This document shows, in pieces, positions 37,101 through 47,869 of a stretch of 64,000 nt of DNA. How positions within the stretch are numbered: the first letter of the stretch is position 1; each line of letters opens with the position of its first letter. Below the pieces are notes generated by a model. The model worked only from the letters and a program-made list of their open reading frames with translations, made no database searches and was not told the DNA's origin. Origin of the DNA: Mactromeris polynyma. Taxonomy: Eukaryota > Mollusca > Bivalvia > Venerida > Mactridae. The DNA lies in the NCBI GenBank assembly GCA_032209605.1, contig JASFXZ010000001.1, positions 39,808,619 through 39,872,618 of the forward strand. Reading direction: 5' to 3'. The position numbers were made by a program, and so were the translations under genes.

Positions 37101-37440
37101 AAATTGAAGCTTTGTGTGCAATTAAACGGTTCATACAGATCTTGTGATCAACTACCGGCACACTTATTGATATAAATGAGGCTGAGCACTGATACCATTG
37201 TTTAAATTAGAATTTATAGAAACAAACCAGACGTCTAATCATGATACTACATTATTGTAAGATTTTAAAACATTTCAACCATTTATTGTTTGTGAAGTGA
37301 TTTCAAACGGACGCAAATACGATGTGGCATAACGCATAGTTTGCCTTTATAAAGAATGTGTTGTAAACTGCATTTAAGACAGCAGCTCCGAGTTGGTAAT
37401 TAATGAGCTAAGTTGGGGCAATATTATATGGCACTTTTGT
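34115..37440 (+). repeat. Segmental duplication, copy B (copy A at 26340-28345)
   Basis: Collinear with copy A: TTTCTGTGTATAATTCAGC (34303), CAGCTAATGCAACTTAAGTT (34401), ATTTCTCTGTAAGCTTGC (34450), GACAAATGTGTTAGCTG (34845), TTATTGATATAAATGAGGCT (37165) and ACGTCTAATCATGATAC (37229). It carries a 15-A run near 34368 and the large 32-bp minisatellite (34955-36413), both absent from copy A. Confidence 0.8.
34955..36413. repeat. 32-bp minisatellite, about 45 copies
   Basis: The unit contains GAGCAACAACCTTTCCAGAG followed by GGGCCCTCTCTT, with recurring variants (CAAATACCTCTCC, GCAATTACC, GCGGCCCTCTGTT). It starts at GCTAGAGCGGTCATCTC, just after TACAGTACAACC, and ends near GGCGGCCATCTCTAGG, where units become palindromic (CCTCTCTATAGAGG). 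No stop codon occurs in any of the three minus frames of the usual unit. That explains overlapping minus-strand frames of up to 226 codons (ERLLLKRGPLWKGCCSREG-type repeats); none is supported as a gene. Confidence 0.95.
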
Positions 37441-37444
37441 ATAT

Positions 37445-38600
37445 CGAATTTCGAACAAATCCTCGCTATTTAGAAGAGCGACTTCTAATACTGTATGACA
37501 ATATAACCACCAAGAGCTCACTGGACAAAAACGGCAATTGAAAATCCATCATCATCCCCCACCCATTAATAGGTAAACTTGAATATAAAAGTATCAACCA
37601 TATAGCAATATGTAACATACAAATACATGACAATTCATTAGGATTAGAAAACAAGTCGAAAAGACTTCCTCTCCATTATACCACATATTAGCACAGTCAT
37701 ACAGTTAACTGCGTTTCCATACATCGCTGCACAAACATCGATGTCAGATCACCAAGTTTTCTGGGGGGGTTTCAGGAGAATTTGCTAATGAACATGATGT
37801 AATGGCCATAATGAAATTGTGTTTTCAACTAAATTATCCGGCTTCAATTAATGCGTTAAAAATTAAAACCTCATATTTGATTTGTCATCGTTGCTGAAGT
37901 TGTTGAAGTGACTTTAACAAATTTTAACGGTGGTTTCTTAAACAGTGATATGGGGTCACTTAAGGCGGTATATGCCCGAGAAAATAGCCATATTTGCTTT
38001 TTAGCAATATTTGTTTGAAACTACATATCATAGCAAGGTGAGATGTACACTGTTTTATCGTTATGCTTTTGTAAGTTATTTGAATTTTTGGTACTGTCAA
38101 ATTGTACATGTTGTTCCGGTAAATCAGACTTCGTAAAACTATTAGGTACATAGCTAATTAGATAATTAGATAATTGGTAAACTTGACAAAACATTTGCAT
38201 GGACTTAAAGCAATCTGTGGATTGTTATACCACTTTTATATACCCACAAAATGTTCCTTTTTTTATTTCAAAGATATCTAACATTAACAAGCACACTAAT
38301 GTATGAGCACTTTACGGAATAAGATATCATGTCTGGCACGATGGTTCATTTGAATCAATCAAAGCGCTGAAAGCGTTGAAAGACTGTCGGCTTGATCAAC
38401 CCTGAATGGGTGGCTCGAATAGTTTTTGTTAGAACTAACTGTTGCTATTCCCAGGCTACATATATATTCTCAATATAAAAATTTACTGCAATCGAAATCA
38501 ACTGAATATGTATCGAGTATATTTTAAATGACTGCTCGAAACAATACTGGCGGGCTGGACAATAATAATTATGTTAATACAACTGTATTCTCGAATTTAC
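37445..38600. other. Non-coding stretch, nothing recognised
   Basis: No repeats apparent; frames stay near 60 codons. Confidence 0.4.
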
Positions 38601-38601
38601 T

Positions 38602-38770
38602 TCTGAACTAACAACCAACAGCTGTGAATTCGCGTGCTAACATCTGAACCAGCAACAGCTGTGAATTCGCGTGCTAACATCTGAACCAACCAACAGCTGT
38701 GAATTCGCGTGCTAACATCTGAACCAACTGACAGCTGTAAATTCGCGAAGTATCATCTGAACTAACAACT
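38602..38770. repeat. 41-45 bp tandem repeat, 4 copies
   Basis: The unit holds ACAGCTGTGAATTCGCGTGC followed by TAACATCTGAACCA. Copies begin near 38620, 38661, 38692 and 38740; the last has diverged (GTAAATTCGCGAAGTATCAT). Confidence 0.85.
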
Positions 38771-38944
38771 GACTTTCTTCTACGAAACTGCGCTGTCAAT
38801 GGAAAAGTAAAAAACCTCGGGGGAGGCGCGGGAGTGGAGGGTGTTACAATATGCATAAATTGTTGAATGTGACAACATCTGACATGAAAATACGCTTGAA
38901 AAACGTTTGTTATCAAAAACACAAGTTGGAATAATTCCTCATAA

Positions 38945-39130
38945 AATCCTTACTTTCGTTTTGAATAATAAAAATTAAAACCAACTACGTTCAGTTTAGA
39001 AATATGTCGATATTAACTTAACAGAAGTTACTTTTGTAAAATGAAATTTCAACTTTAGTTTTTCAAACTTACCGATTAGCCATCTATAAAAAGAGATAAA
39101 AATGTAATAGCCGCTTTGAAAGGAAAAGTA
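38945..39130 (+). repeat. Diverged duplicate, partner at 12715-12900
   Basis: See the partner entry. The best block is CAACTACGTTCAGTTTAGAA followed by ATATGTCGATATTAACTTAACAGAA. Confidence 0.55.
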
Positions 39131-39374
39131 ATTAATAGAAATTCCAGTTTAATAGATTACATTGAACAAAAACAAATAGAGCAATTTCCGCACATTGTCA
39201 TGCTTGGGGACATGACTCATACAATTCACAACGTGTTAGTTCAGTGCCAATTTTAATTTCAAATTGTTAATCACGTATTTGGAGAGTGAGTATGGAGAAA
39301 CCTTGTGACAAATAAGAAACGACATGTTAGAAAGATTCGTGTGAATCACAGAAATGCAAAATTTGCAAAGATTT

Positions 39375-40680
39375 TGTTTGTTCTCGTTGTTGCTGCTGCT
39401 GTTGTATTGGTACAGTAGTATTTGTTGTTGTATTCGTATTCGTTGTTGTTGTATTTGTGGTTATTGTATTTGTTGTAGCTATATTTGTTGTTGTCGCATT
39501 TTGTTGCTGCATTTATGTTGCTGTATTGTATTTGTTGTTTCTGTATCCATTGAGCTGTATTTTGTTGCTGTCATAATCTGTTGTGTTTGTTGTTGTTGTA
39601 TTTGATGTTCTTGTACTTGTTGTTGTTGTTGTTGTATTCGATGTTCTTGTATTTGTTGTTGTTGTTGTATTTGATATTCTTGTATAACTTATAGTTGAAT
39701 GTGATGTTGTCCTTGTATTTGATGTACTTGTACTTGTTGTTGTTGTTGTATTTGATGTTCTTGTACTTGTTGTTGTTGTTTTTGTATTTGATGTTCTTGT
39801 ATTTCTTGTAGTTGAATGTGATGTTGTTGTATTTGTTGTTCTTGTATTTGATGTTCTTGTATTTGATGTTCTTTTATTTGATGTTCTTGTATTTGATGTT
39901 CTTTTATTTGATGTTCTTGTATTTGTTGTTGTGGATGTTGTTCTTTTATTTGATGTTCTTTTATTTGTTGTTCTTGTATTTGATGTTCTTGTATTTGATG
40001 TTCTTGTACTTGTATTTGTTGTTTTTGTATTTGATGTTCTTGTATTTTTTGTAGTTGAATGTGATGTTGTTGTATTTGTTATTGTGGTTGTTGTTGTTGT
40101 TGTATGTGTTGTTCTTTTTTTTGTGTTCTTGTATTTGTTGTTCTTTTATTTGGTATTCTTGTATTTGTTGTTCTTGTATTGATGTTCTTTTATTTGATGT
40201 TCTTGTATTTGTTGTTCTTGTATTTGATGTTCTTGTATGTGATGTTCTTTTATTTGATGTTCTTGTATTTGTGTTCTTGTATTTGATGTTCTTGTATTTG
40301 ATGTTCTTGTATTTGATGTTCTTGTATTTGTTGTTCTTGTATTTGATGTTCTTGTATTTGATGTTCTTTTATTTGATGTTCTTGTATTTGTTGTTCTTGT
40401 ATTTGATGTTCTTGTATTTGATGTTCTTTTATTTGGTATTCTTGTATTTGTTGTTCTTGTATTTGATGTTCTTGTATTTGATGTTCTTTTATTTGATGTT
40501 CTTGTATTTGATGTTGTTGTATTTGATGTTGTTGTATTTGATGTTCTAGTATTTGATGTTCTTGTATTTGATGTTCTTGTATTTGATGTTCTTGTATTTG
40601 ATGTTCTTGTATTTGATGTTCTTGTATTTGTTGTTCTTGTAATTGTTTTTGTTGTATTTGTTGTTTGTGTTACTGTAGAA
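39375..40680. repeat. Low-complexity array with a 15-bp motif
   Basis: A left part of mixed TTGTTGTTGTATTTG triplet-like repeats (39375-39830) grades into a more regular 15-bp unit, GTATTTGATGTTCTT, repeated dozens of times to about 40640 with ATG/TTG and CTTG/CTTT variants. Because 15 is a multiple of three, frames stay open. The plus strand gives LYLMF-type hydrophobic runs. The minus strand gives NTRTS/NTRTT pentapeptides in a 243-codon frame (40146-40877) with a non-repetitive start of about 60 residues. I treat this as repeat DNA. Confidence 0.92.
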
Positions 40681-40684
40681 GTTG

Positions 40685-42220
40685 TTGATGTTAATGTTGT
40701 TATCTGGTACTGTTTAACAAATAGTACAAGGATCAAAATGGGCATTATCCAATTGAATTGATTTTTAAATAACATGGCAGTAAAAATGTGAATCGGAGTG
40801 TTTTCGTTGAAACCAAACCATGATTGCAGCTCGTACCTGCTGTACCAGTATAAACTAGAAATTAGTTCGGAGATCATACCAATATAGTGTTAGTTTTGCT
40901 GTAAGATTTGAATAGATAAATAATGTATGGCTCTGTAACATCTGTTGGAATAATTTGATGTTTGAAAGACATACATCATTATATACGGGCCGATACATTA
41001 TTGCTCAATACACAAAGCCAATGTACATCCAAGTGTTATTGCAATTTCCATTGAATATATTTCAAATAAGTTCCAATATACTGAAGAAATAAGTCATTGA
41101 AAGAAATTTGTTTTCGACAGCAGCATTAGATATTTATCACATTTCAAAATTCGATATTCACATGTGATGCGTCTATACGTGTTCTAGTGGGATATTTGTG
41201 TACTTTGTTGATTACATAAGAAGATATATTTGCGAGTCAAAACGTCGCGAAATCAGCGATTTCAGACGTTTCGCCCATTGAAAATGTTTGCTAATTACCG
41301 AAACGAGAAGATTACACTTCATAGTCAATGGCGTACATATAAACTTCTATGAACGAGGAAATTAAAGCAGATAGAGATTTTCGCGATTTTCTTGAATTTC
41401 CACGTCGCGAACTTTTCCACGTTTACGGTATTACGCATTTATTTATTAAATATTAAAATTTAATGTGACATCCAGAAATGCATATGGAGTTGATTTGTTC
41501 TTCAATATTCCAATGCAATACAATTAGTTTAGATACAGAAGCTGAGTATGCAGTTATTGTACGAACCATTGTTTCATTCTCAATAAATCAATTCTGAAAT
41601 GAATAAATAGAAACATAACAACCTTATAAATAACAGCATTAAATCAATAAGTAATCAAACATTCATGAATATCGTGAAATCGCACTCTAAACACGTTTTT
41701 TGTGAAATCTTGCGACGTGGAATTCCGCATATTCTTCCATGAAAATAAATGTAAAGCAATGTAAGGCATGACGGGTAAAATATTTTAGAGTTAAATCGAC
41801 AGTTTAAATTTGAGATCATTTCAAAACTTACCACTTTCTCTGACATTCTTTGTACTGACGTTTCGTTGCTTTTACATTTTGAACGCATATTTTAATCACT
41901 ACTATGATATACGAGTACACTAATTAGCATCGTGCCCGTTTCTACTTTATTTTTTTTAACTTGCACTTTTGGGATTCAATATATCATACCTTTTAACGCT
42001 CGTAAGTACATGTAGTTCTAAATTCAACGTTTGTCACAATCGGTGTATCAAAAGGATTTTTGGTCCTTTTTGTTATTAATATTTGTGTTTTACCAAGTAT
42101 CTCAGAGTATTACAACTAACAGTGACGCGGCAAGGGCAAATTCATTTCTTCCTATCATGCGTGTATCAAATTATAACTTAAGTTAACAAGTCAATGCTAT
42201 ATGCTTCTGGTCATATTTGG
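40685..42220. other. Non-coding stretch, nothing recognised
   Basis: Contains several CGCGA-rich short motifs (TTTCGCGATTTTC near 41378 and CCACGTCGCGAAC near 41400; a related reversed one near 41700) that may be part of a decayed repeat. No gene-like frame. Confidence 0.4.
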
Positions 42221-42224
42221 CCGC

Positions 42225-42515
42225 GATGAACTGCGATTACAGCCATTTAATCAAGTATAAATGTGTACATAATCTATTCTAGAACATATTAAAGGGAATA
42301 TGTGTTTGTTCGTTGTTGCACAGGAAATTATATCAAACAAGTCGAGCATGCATCAAGAATAGATATTCTTGATTGAATATGAAGCTTGATCAAATATCCT
42401 CAACGACTAAGTTACCAGGAAACGAACGCCAAATAAACTATTTTTAAGAGGGCATTTATATCAATTCCAATTCTATCTGACAAGCAATTTTCAATATTGC
42501 TAAGCATATTTCAAA
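42225..42515 (+). repeat. Diverged duplicate, partner at 58045-58350
   Basis: Collinear blocks are ATTTAATCAAGTATAAATGT (42245), TATTAAAGGGAATA (42288), GATTGAATATGAAGCTTGAT (42371), AGTTACCAGGAAACGAACG (42410) and GACAAGCAATTTTCAATATT (42479). Each has a counterpart in the same order at 58.05-58.35 kb. Confidence 0.7.
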
Positions 42516-42519
42516 GTCC

Positions 42520-43040
42520 AACCTATTTCGATAAAGTTACAGACAATGTCACATGTAACGTACACTCGTGTCATAGAATCCTAACATCAAATTTCACTTC
42601 GAATTCATGCTATATGCCATATGAATACTCGTTACAAAAGTGTGGTAACAATATGGTGCATGTTCTATGGTTATTCAAGTATTGATATCATAATGTACAT
42701 TAAGTATCATACGTTTGATTAACATCAGTATAAGTGTTATCAGACTAATATTTCCAGTGGAAGCAAATGTTTTAATTTGCCAATGGATTATGTCACGAGA
42801 TGATATTAAAATGTACAAGATTCATTTCCGTTTGCGTATTGCATTTCCGTGTACAACAAAACTGTGAGTACTGCCTTACTCAAGGCGATCCTCTATCGTT
42901 ATACGCCATTGCTTAGTAATAATTACCTTAGATGAATGCCCATTTACGTGCGTGAAATAATAATAAACAAATAACCTTTATTGATGTTAATTGATAATTC
43001 TCACATAAGAAAAAGCCCACTTACTTTCATCATATACTTT
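42520..43040. other. Non-coding stretch, nothing recognised
   Basis: No repeat or gene-like frame noted. Confidence 0.4.
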
Positions 43041-43042
43041 CT

Positions 43043-43341
43043 TTCACCCACAATTCTACATACTATTTAAGATCCACCACCCACATTGATATAGCACCCT
43101 TTTCTTTTAAATCAAATTATGGCAAAGAAACATTCTCTTTTTATGCTCGTGGGGTATGGAATTCTATTCCAGTAAATATTGACATAGCAACCTTTTCTTT
43201 TAAATCAAATTATGTTAAAGAAACATTCTCTTTGTTTATGCTCGTGGGGTATGGAATTCTATTCCAGTAAATATACGTTGTCTATCTAATACAGAAACAT
43301 TTAAAAATAATTATATGAACTATTTAATGATTAATCAATAA
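43043..43341 (+). pseudogene. C-terminal tail of a second LINE, with internal duplication
   Basis: The frame reads THNSTYYLRSTTHID, FSFKSNYGKETFSFYARGVW and NSIPV. This matches the usual end of many LINE reverse transcriptase proteins, where a Y-N-L-R-S-like stretch is followed by an aromatic-rich F-S-F-Y-A...W-N-S-I-P motif. A 93-bp in-frame segment (43085-43177) is repeated directly after itself (43178-43272). The second copy has a 2-bp insertion (CTCTTTGTTTATG), so the frame must shift to read on through WNSIPVNIRCLSNTETFKNN to a stop at 43339-43341. All upstream LINE domains are missing. Confidence 0.65.
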
Positions 43342-43585
43342 TAGTTCATTCTTGTGTTTATGTGTCTTATGTGAGGTGTCTGTAGTTTTTTTATTTTTTT
43401 TTATTTTTTTTCAGATCATTTAACTTGTGTAGATTTTAATAATCTCATTTACATCCTGATGTTAATACATGATGTTTGTGCGTGTGTGGATGCTTGCGTG
43501 TTTGTGCGTGTGAGTTTGTGAATTCTTGTTTGTTTGTGCGTGTTTATCTTGTAAATAAAAGGCCATATTGTAAATAAGATGTACA
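43342..43585 (+). other. Probable LINE 3' untranslated tail
   Basis: Follows the pseudogene stop and contains T-rich and GTGTGTG/GTGCGTG-rich stretches and an AATAAA signal at 43554-43559. It is taken as the 3' end of the same LINE fragment. No target-site duplication was identified. Confidence 0.45.
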
Positions 43586-43589
43586 ATTT

Positions 43590-44290
43590 ATTGTTAGCCT
43601 TAATATGTTACCTTCTGAAAGAAGAATATATTATTATTATGTATTTCAACTGTTTTCAAAATTAAACAGGCACTCACTTGGTGTCACCTCCCTCCTTCGT
43701 ACACTATCGACGTAAAAAAGCTTCCAGCGTTTATGTAAATACAAATTGTTTGTCACATTGCGCAAGTGATTACTTTCGGATAAGTACGAATATTCACGAG
43801 TGTCATGTGAAAATGAACGAAATAAGAACATATCGCCCCAGATCAAACGTGTTTGGCGTTACTATGTAAATTGCATTCATGGACCAACACTGTTACTCTT
43901 TTTACTCTAATATCTACATGTTGACAAAAGTACAAGATCATATCCGAAATCTACAATAACACCAAGACGTGTACTTACCCATACGGTTAATAAACTCCAA
44001 TCATCATATTACCATATTGCTCAAAGATATCAGCTTGAGTACATATATAATGTGTAATACCTTTAGTTTGACTGGATGTGCAATGTGACAACGTATTAGC
44101 GAGTACAGTGTGACAGCTTGTGTACGGTATATAGAATTCGTCTCAATGAACACTATATCAGTGTCATTCTATACACAGAGAAGTCAAGCAAAACATACCA
44201 TATACAATGAACATATGTTATCATGTTATAACAAAACAATCCGGTAATGTAATATGTAACATCGTTTTGTCTTTGCCATTCCAAAAGCAA
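43590..44290. other. Non-coding stretch, nothing recognised
   Basis: Opposed 63- and 66-codon frames around 43646-43869 without recognisable content. Confidence 0.4.
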
Positions 44291-44292
44291 AC

Positions 44293-45563
44293 AAGTTCGG
44301 TCCGTTGTCTTTGTTATTGCAAAACTATCATGTTAGGTATATTACAGTTCGGTACGTTGTCTTTGTTATTGCAAAACTATCATGTTAGGCATATTACAGT
44401 TCGGTCCGTTGTCTTTGTTATTGCAAAACTATCATGTAAGGTATATTACAGTTCGGTACGTTGTCTTTGTTATTGCAAAACTATCATGTAAGGCATATTA
44501 CAGTTCGGTACGTTGTCTTTGTTATTGCAAAACTATCATGTTAGGTATATTACAGTTCGGTACGTTGTCTTTGTTATTGCAAAACTATCATGTAAGGTAT
44601 ATTACAGTTCGGTACGTTGTCTTTGTTATTGCAAAACTATCATGTAAGGTATATTACAGTTCGGTACGTTGTCTTTGTTATTGCAAAACTATCATGTAAG
44701 GCATATTACAGTTCGGTACGTTGTCTTTGTTATTGCAAAACTATCATGTTAGGTATATTACAGTTCGGTACGTTGTCTTTGTTATTGCAAAACTATCATG
44801 TAAGGTATATTACAGTTCGGAACGTTGTCTTTGTTATTGCAAAACTATCATGTAAGGTATATTACAGTTCGGTACGTTGTCTTTGTTATTGCAAAACTAT
44901 CATGTTAGGTATATTACAGTTCGGCCCGTTGTCTTTGTTATTGCAAAACTATCATGTAAGGTATATTACAGTTCGGCCCGTTGTCTTTGTTATTGCAAAA
45001 CTATCATGTAAGGTATATTACAGTTCGGTACGTTGTCTTTGTTATTGCAAAACTATCATGTTAGGTATATTACAGTTCGGTACGTTGTCTTTGTTATTGC
45101 AAAACTATCATGTTAGGTATATTACAGTTCGGTACGTTGTCTTTGTTATTGCAAAACTATCATGTAAGGTATATTACAGTTCGGTACGTTGTCTTTGTTA
45201 TTGCAAAACTATCATGTAAGGTATATTACAGTTCGGTACGTTGTCTTTGTTATTGCAAAACTATCATGTAAGGTATATTACAGTTCGGTACGTTGTCTTT
45301 GTTATTGCAAAACTATCATGTAAGGTATATTACAGTTCGGTACGTTGTCTTTGTTATTGCAAAACTATCATGTAAGGTATATTACAGTTCGGTACGTTGT
45401 CTTTGTTATTGCAAAACTATCATGTAAGGTATATTACAGTTCGGTACGTTGTCTTTGTTATTGCAAAACTATCATGTTAGGCATATTACAGTTCGGCCCG
45501 TTGTCTTTGTTATTGCAAAACTATCATGTTAGGCATATTACAGTTCGGTACGTTGTCTTTTTA
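44293..45563. repeat. 52-bp tandem array, about 24 copies
   Basis: The unit includes GTTCGGTACGTTGTCTTTGT, TATTGCAAAACTATCATGTA and AGGTATATTACA. Spacing is exactly 52 bp with essentially no length change. Variation is confined to a few sites: the pair after TTCGG (TA, TC, CC or AA), CATGTAAGG or CATGTTAGG, and AGGTAT or AGGCAT. The array ends where the unit breaks into GTCTTTTTAGCTC. Plus-strand frames of up to 200 codons are a by-product of the stop-free unit. Confidence 0.96.
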
Positions 45564-45847
45564 GCTCATTGTATGTATCATTTCTTGCAAGACTTCAGCA
45601 GTCAATTCAATGTTCACGTCCAATGCAAGCTTTTCTATATCACATAAAACGCAAAGACTCTTTGAATTTATTTTTAGAACTTTACATTTATTATGTGAGA
45701 CATACAAGTATGTATAGTTTATGTAGTCGACTAATTCATTTCATTGGCACCAATGGTTTGCTTTATATGGAGTGTGATTCCTTATAACCAAATTAAACAG
45801 AACAATTACTTTACATGGGTGATCAGTGGCGCCAGTAACCAAGGTAA

Positions 45848-45868
45848 TGACGTCATCCGGTATATAAA
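45848..45868 (+). promoter_or_regulatory. CRE palindrome with adjacent TATA-like box
   Basis: The perfect cAMP-response-element palindrome TGACGTCA (45848-45855) is followed five bases later by TATATAAA (45861-45868). The pairing is promoter-like, but no gene or transcript can be placed downstream; the next feature is the 70-bp array. Confidence 0.3.
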
Positions 45869-45981
45869 ATCCATTTTTGATTGAAGAAACGATGAAGACT
45901 AAAATGTCAAAGAACACTTCCCAAAAAACCTACCAACTGTAATAATTCCAAATATATATGGGTCGTTGTATCAGCATATCA

Positions 45982-46044
45982 TAGCTACGACGTGTTTTTC
46001 TTAACTAAAGAACTTAAATTACGACAAAAACGACGTCGTAGCTA
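45982..46044. repeat. 12-bp perfect inverted repeat
   Basis: TAGCTACGACGT (45982-45993) and ACGTCGTAGCTA (46033-46044) are exact reverse complements separated by 39 bp. They lie immediately left of the 70-bp array, which carries related CGTCGTAAGA text. Confidence 0.85.
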
Positions 46045-46049
46045 CAACA

Positions 46050-46418
46050 AACGTTGATAAAACGCCCTTGTCCTAAGTTCGGCGTTTTCAGACAGACTTA
46101 CACAAAAAACGTCGTAAGACATGTTGGTAAAACGCCCTTGTCCTCAGTTCGGCGTTTTCAGACAGACTTACACAAAAAAACGTCGTAAGACATGTTGGTA
46201 AAACGCCCTTGTCCTAAGTTCGGCGTTTTCAGACAGACTTACACAAAAAACGTCGTAAGACATGTTGTTAAAACGCCCTTGTCCTAAGTTCGGCGTTTTC
46301 AGACAGACTTACACAAAAAACGTCGTAAGACATGTTGATAAAACGCCCTTGTCCTAAGTTCGGCGTTTTTAGACAGATTTGCACAAAAAACGTCGTAAGA
46401 CATGTTGATAAAACGGCC
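46050..46418. repeat. 70-bp tandem array, 5 copies plus a partial
   Basis: The unit includes AAAACGCCCTTGTCCTAAGT, TCGGCGTTTTCAGACAGACT, and ACGTCGTAAGACATGTTG. Copies start at about 46060, 46130, 46201, 46271 and 46341, with a broken sixth at 46411. Within each unit AAAACGCC and GGCGTTTT form an 8-bp stem around a 14-nt loop. Confidence 0.93.
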
Positions 46419-46419
46419 C

Positions 46420-46885
46420 CCAGTATGCAGTTGTATTTAAAATAAGTAGGATGGACATCGTATAATAGAATGTCAACTTATATCTTCGAATGTAAAACTA
46501 ACCAGACAATGGGATCGAGGGTTATAAACACAACTGTGTTCCATCAGTTTATCGCGTCTTGTTGTCAAAACAAATATGGACTGTTGTTGATTTTGTCTAG
46601 GCAAACTCATTTTCCAGCCAAATTGCATTATTCTTACAGATGACGCACGAATAAGCCAAACATAATGTAAAGGGAACCATCCAAAATAACAAACATTTAC
46701 ATACAGCATTTTGTTACATTAACCATACATGCACATATAGTAATCTTCATGAACATGTATAGACTTATTTGCTTTACTTCCCACAATAATCATTCTAGCC
46801 TTTTCATTGGTCAAAATGTTGTCACCTGGTGACACTCCGGATACCTTTAGAAGGTCAGTAGATTATCATGTCGAGAAGGATAAAA
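46420..46885. other. Non-coding stretch, nothing recognised
   Basis: One 78-codon minus-strand frame (46473-46709) with no recognisable content. Confidence 0.4.
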
Positions 46886-46889
46886 TTTA

Positions 46890-47075
46890 CAGTCGGACCT
46901 CGTTTTTTCGACAACCTAAAGTCCTTTTATCCGAATACTAGGAATAATCCGAATAAAATATTTGGTCCCGATGTATCTTATGCACGTTGGATTAAAAAGG
47001 GCTATTCGAAACCATTTATTATTCGAAATTAAAAAAATTCGGACCCGATGAATTCGAATAAACGAGATCCGACAG
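46890..47075. mobile_element. pogo/Tigger-like MITE, about 186 bp
   Basis: Begins CAGTCGGACCTCGTTTTTTC and ends CGAATAAACGAGATCCGACAG, inverted repeats with few mismatches, flanked by TA (46888-46889 and 47076-47077). The CAGTCGGACCTCG start is of the type found at pogo/Tigger termini. Internal repeats of ATTCGAA and CCGAATA add secondary symmetry. No coding capacity. The ends differ from those of the 176-bp elements at 20098 and 22136, so it is a separate family. Confidence 0.78.
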
Positions 47076-47079
47076 TATC

Positions 47080-47805
47080 ACTTTTTAACTATGAAATACA
47101 TTATTTTTTACTATAGCATTATTTTAATGGTGAGTACAATATGCAGTTCCATTGACTTAAATCGTGATATTTAGAAAGTGTCTTACCTGAGTTGGGTTCA
47201 CGAATATTTTTGCAGATTAATTTTTGTTCGAGAAATAATCTCGTTCCAATTTGCTAAAGTGCACTGCACATTTATTTCAGGTAATTCATATCATGAACCG
47301 ATATGAGCCACTCAATGTGCTACATATTGATTCACCCAGATCAGTCCAAGCTATATTTGATAATGCTAATATTTCACTACTTTTTAAATCATTCAATATT
47401 TGTATGAATACAATGTTTCGAGTACACGCCCTTGATACCATCGAGATTTATGATATCAATATGCGGATCATATAAATATAAATAGCAATGCCATAGCTCA
47501 GGAAACGACCAATTTAATGAACAATGACACAAATTATCAAACAATCGGCGGGCGTGATATTCCTTGAAATGAACAATGGAACCAGGAAGACAGACGCTGA
47601 ATGAATGATAACTTTATAGAGTTGCAGACATGCTGTGTCAAAGATAAATGAAACGTCCACGTTTGTTTGATCATCCTTCGTTTCTCGTATGATACGCCTT
47701 AACCTGATACAGTACTACCGGCTGCAAGCTTGTTTCTCCTCTGGTGGCTAAATGAAGGTTCCACACCATTCAAATCGCATTTCACAACAAGACTCTTTTC
47801 GTTTG
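47080..47805. other. Non-coding stretch, nothing recognised
   Basis: A 74-codon frame (47251-47475) is the only notable run. Confidence 0.4.
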
Positions 47806-47811
47806 ATATTA

Positions 47812-47868
47812 GCGTGTTTCTGAACCGAAAGAAGCCGATTTAACAAATCAAACGAAAGTTGGGATTTC
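47812..47868 (+). repeat. Short dispersed repeat, partner at 49797-49853
   Basis: GTGTTTCTGAACCGAAAGAA, then GCCGATTT and AAACGAAAGTTGGGAT, parallels ATGTTTCTAAACCGAAAGTA, GCTGAATTTT and AAACGAAAGTAGAGAT at the partner site. Element type unknown. Confidence 0.5.
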
Positions 47869-47869
47869 T

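Noticed and set aside
44207..45647. Plus-strand open frames up to 200 codons in the 52-bp array
   Set aside because: The stop-free repeat unit alone explains them; there is no start context, domain or sign of coding constraint.
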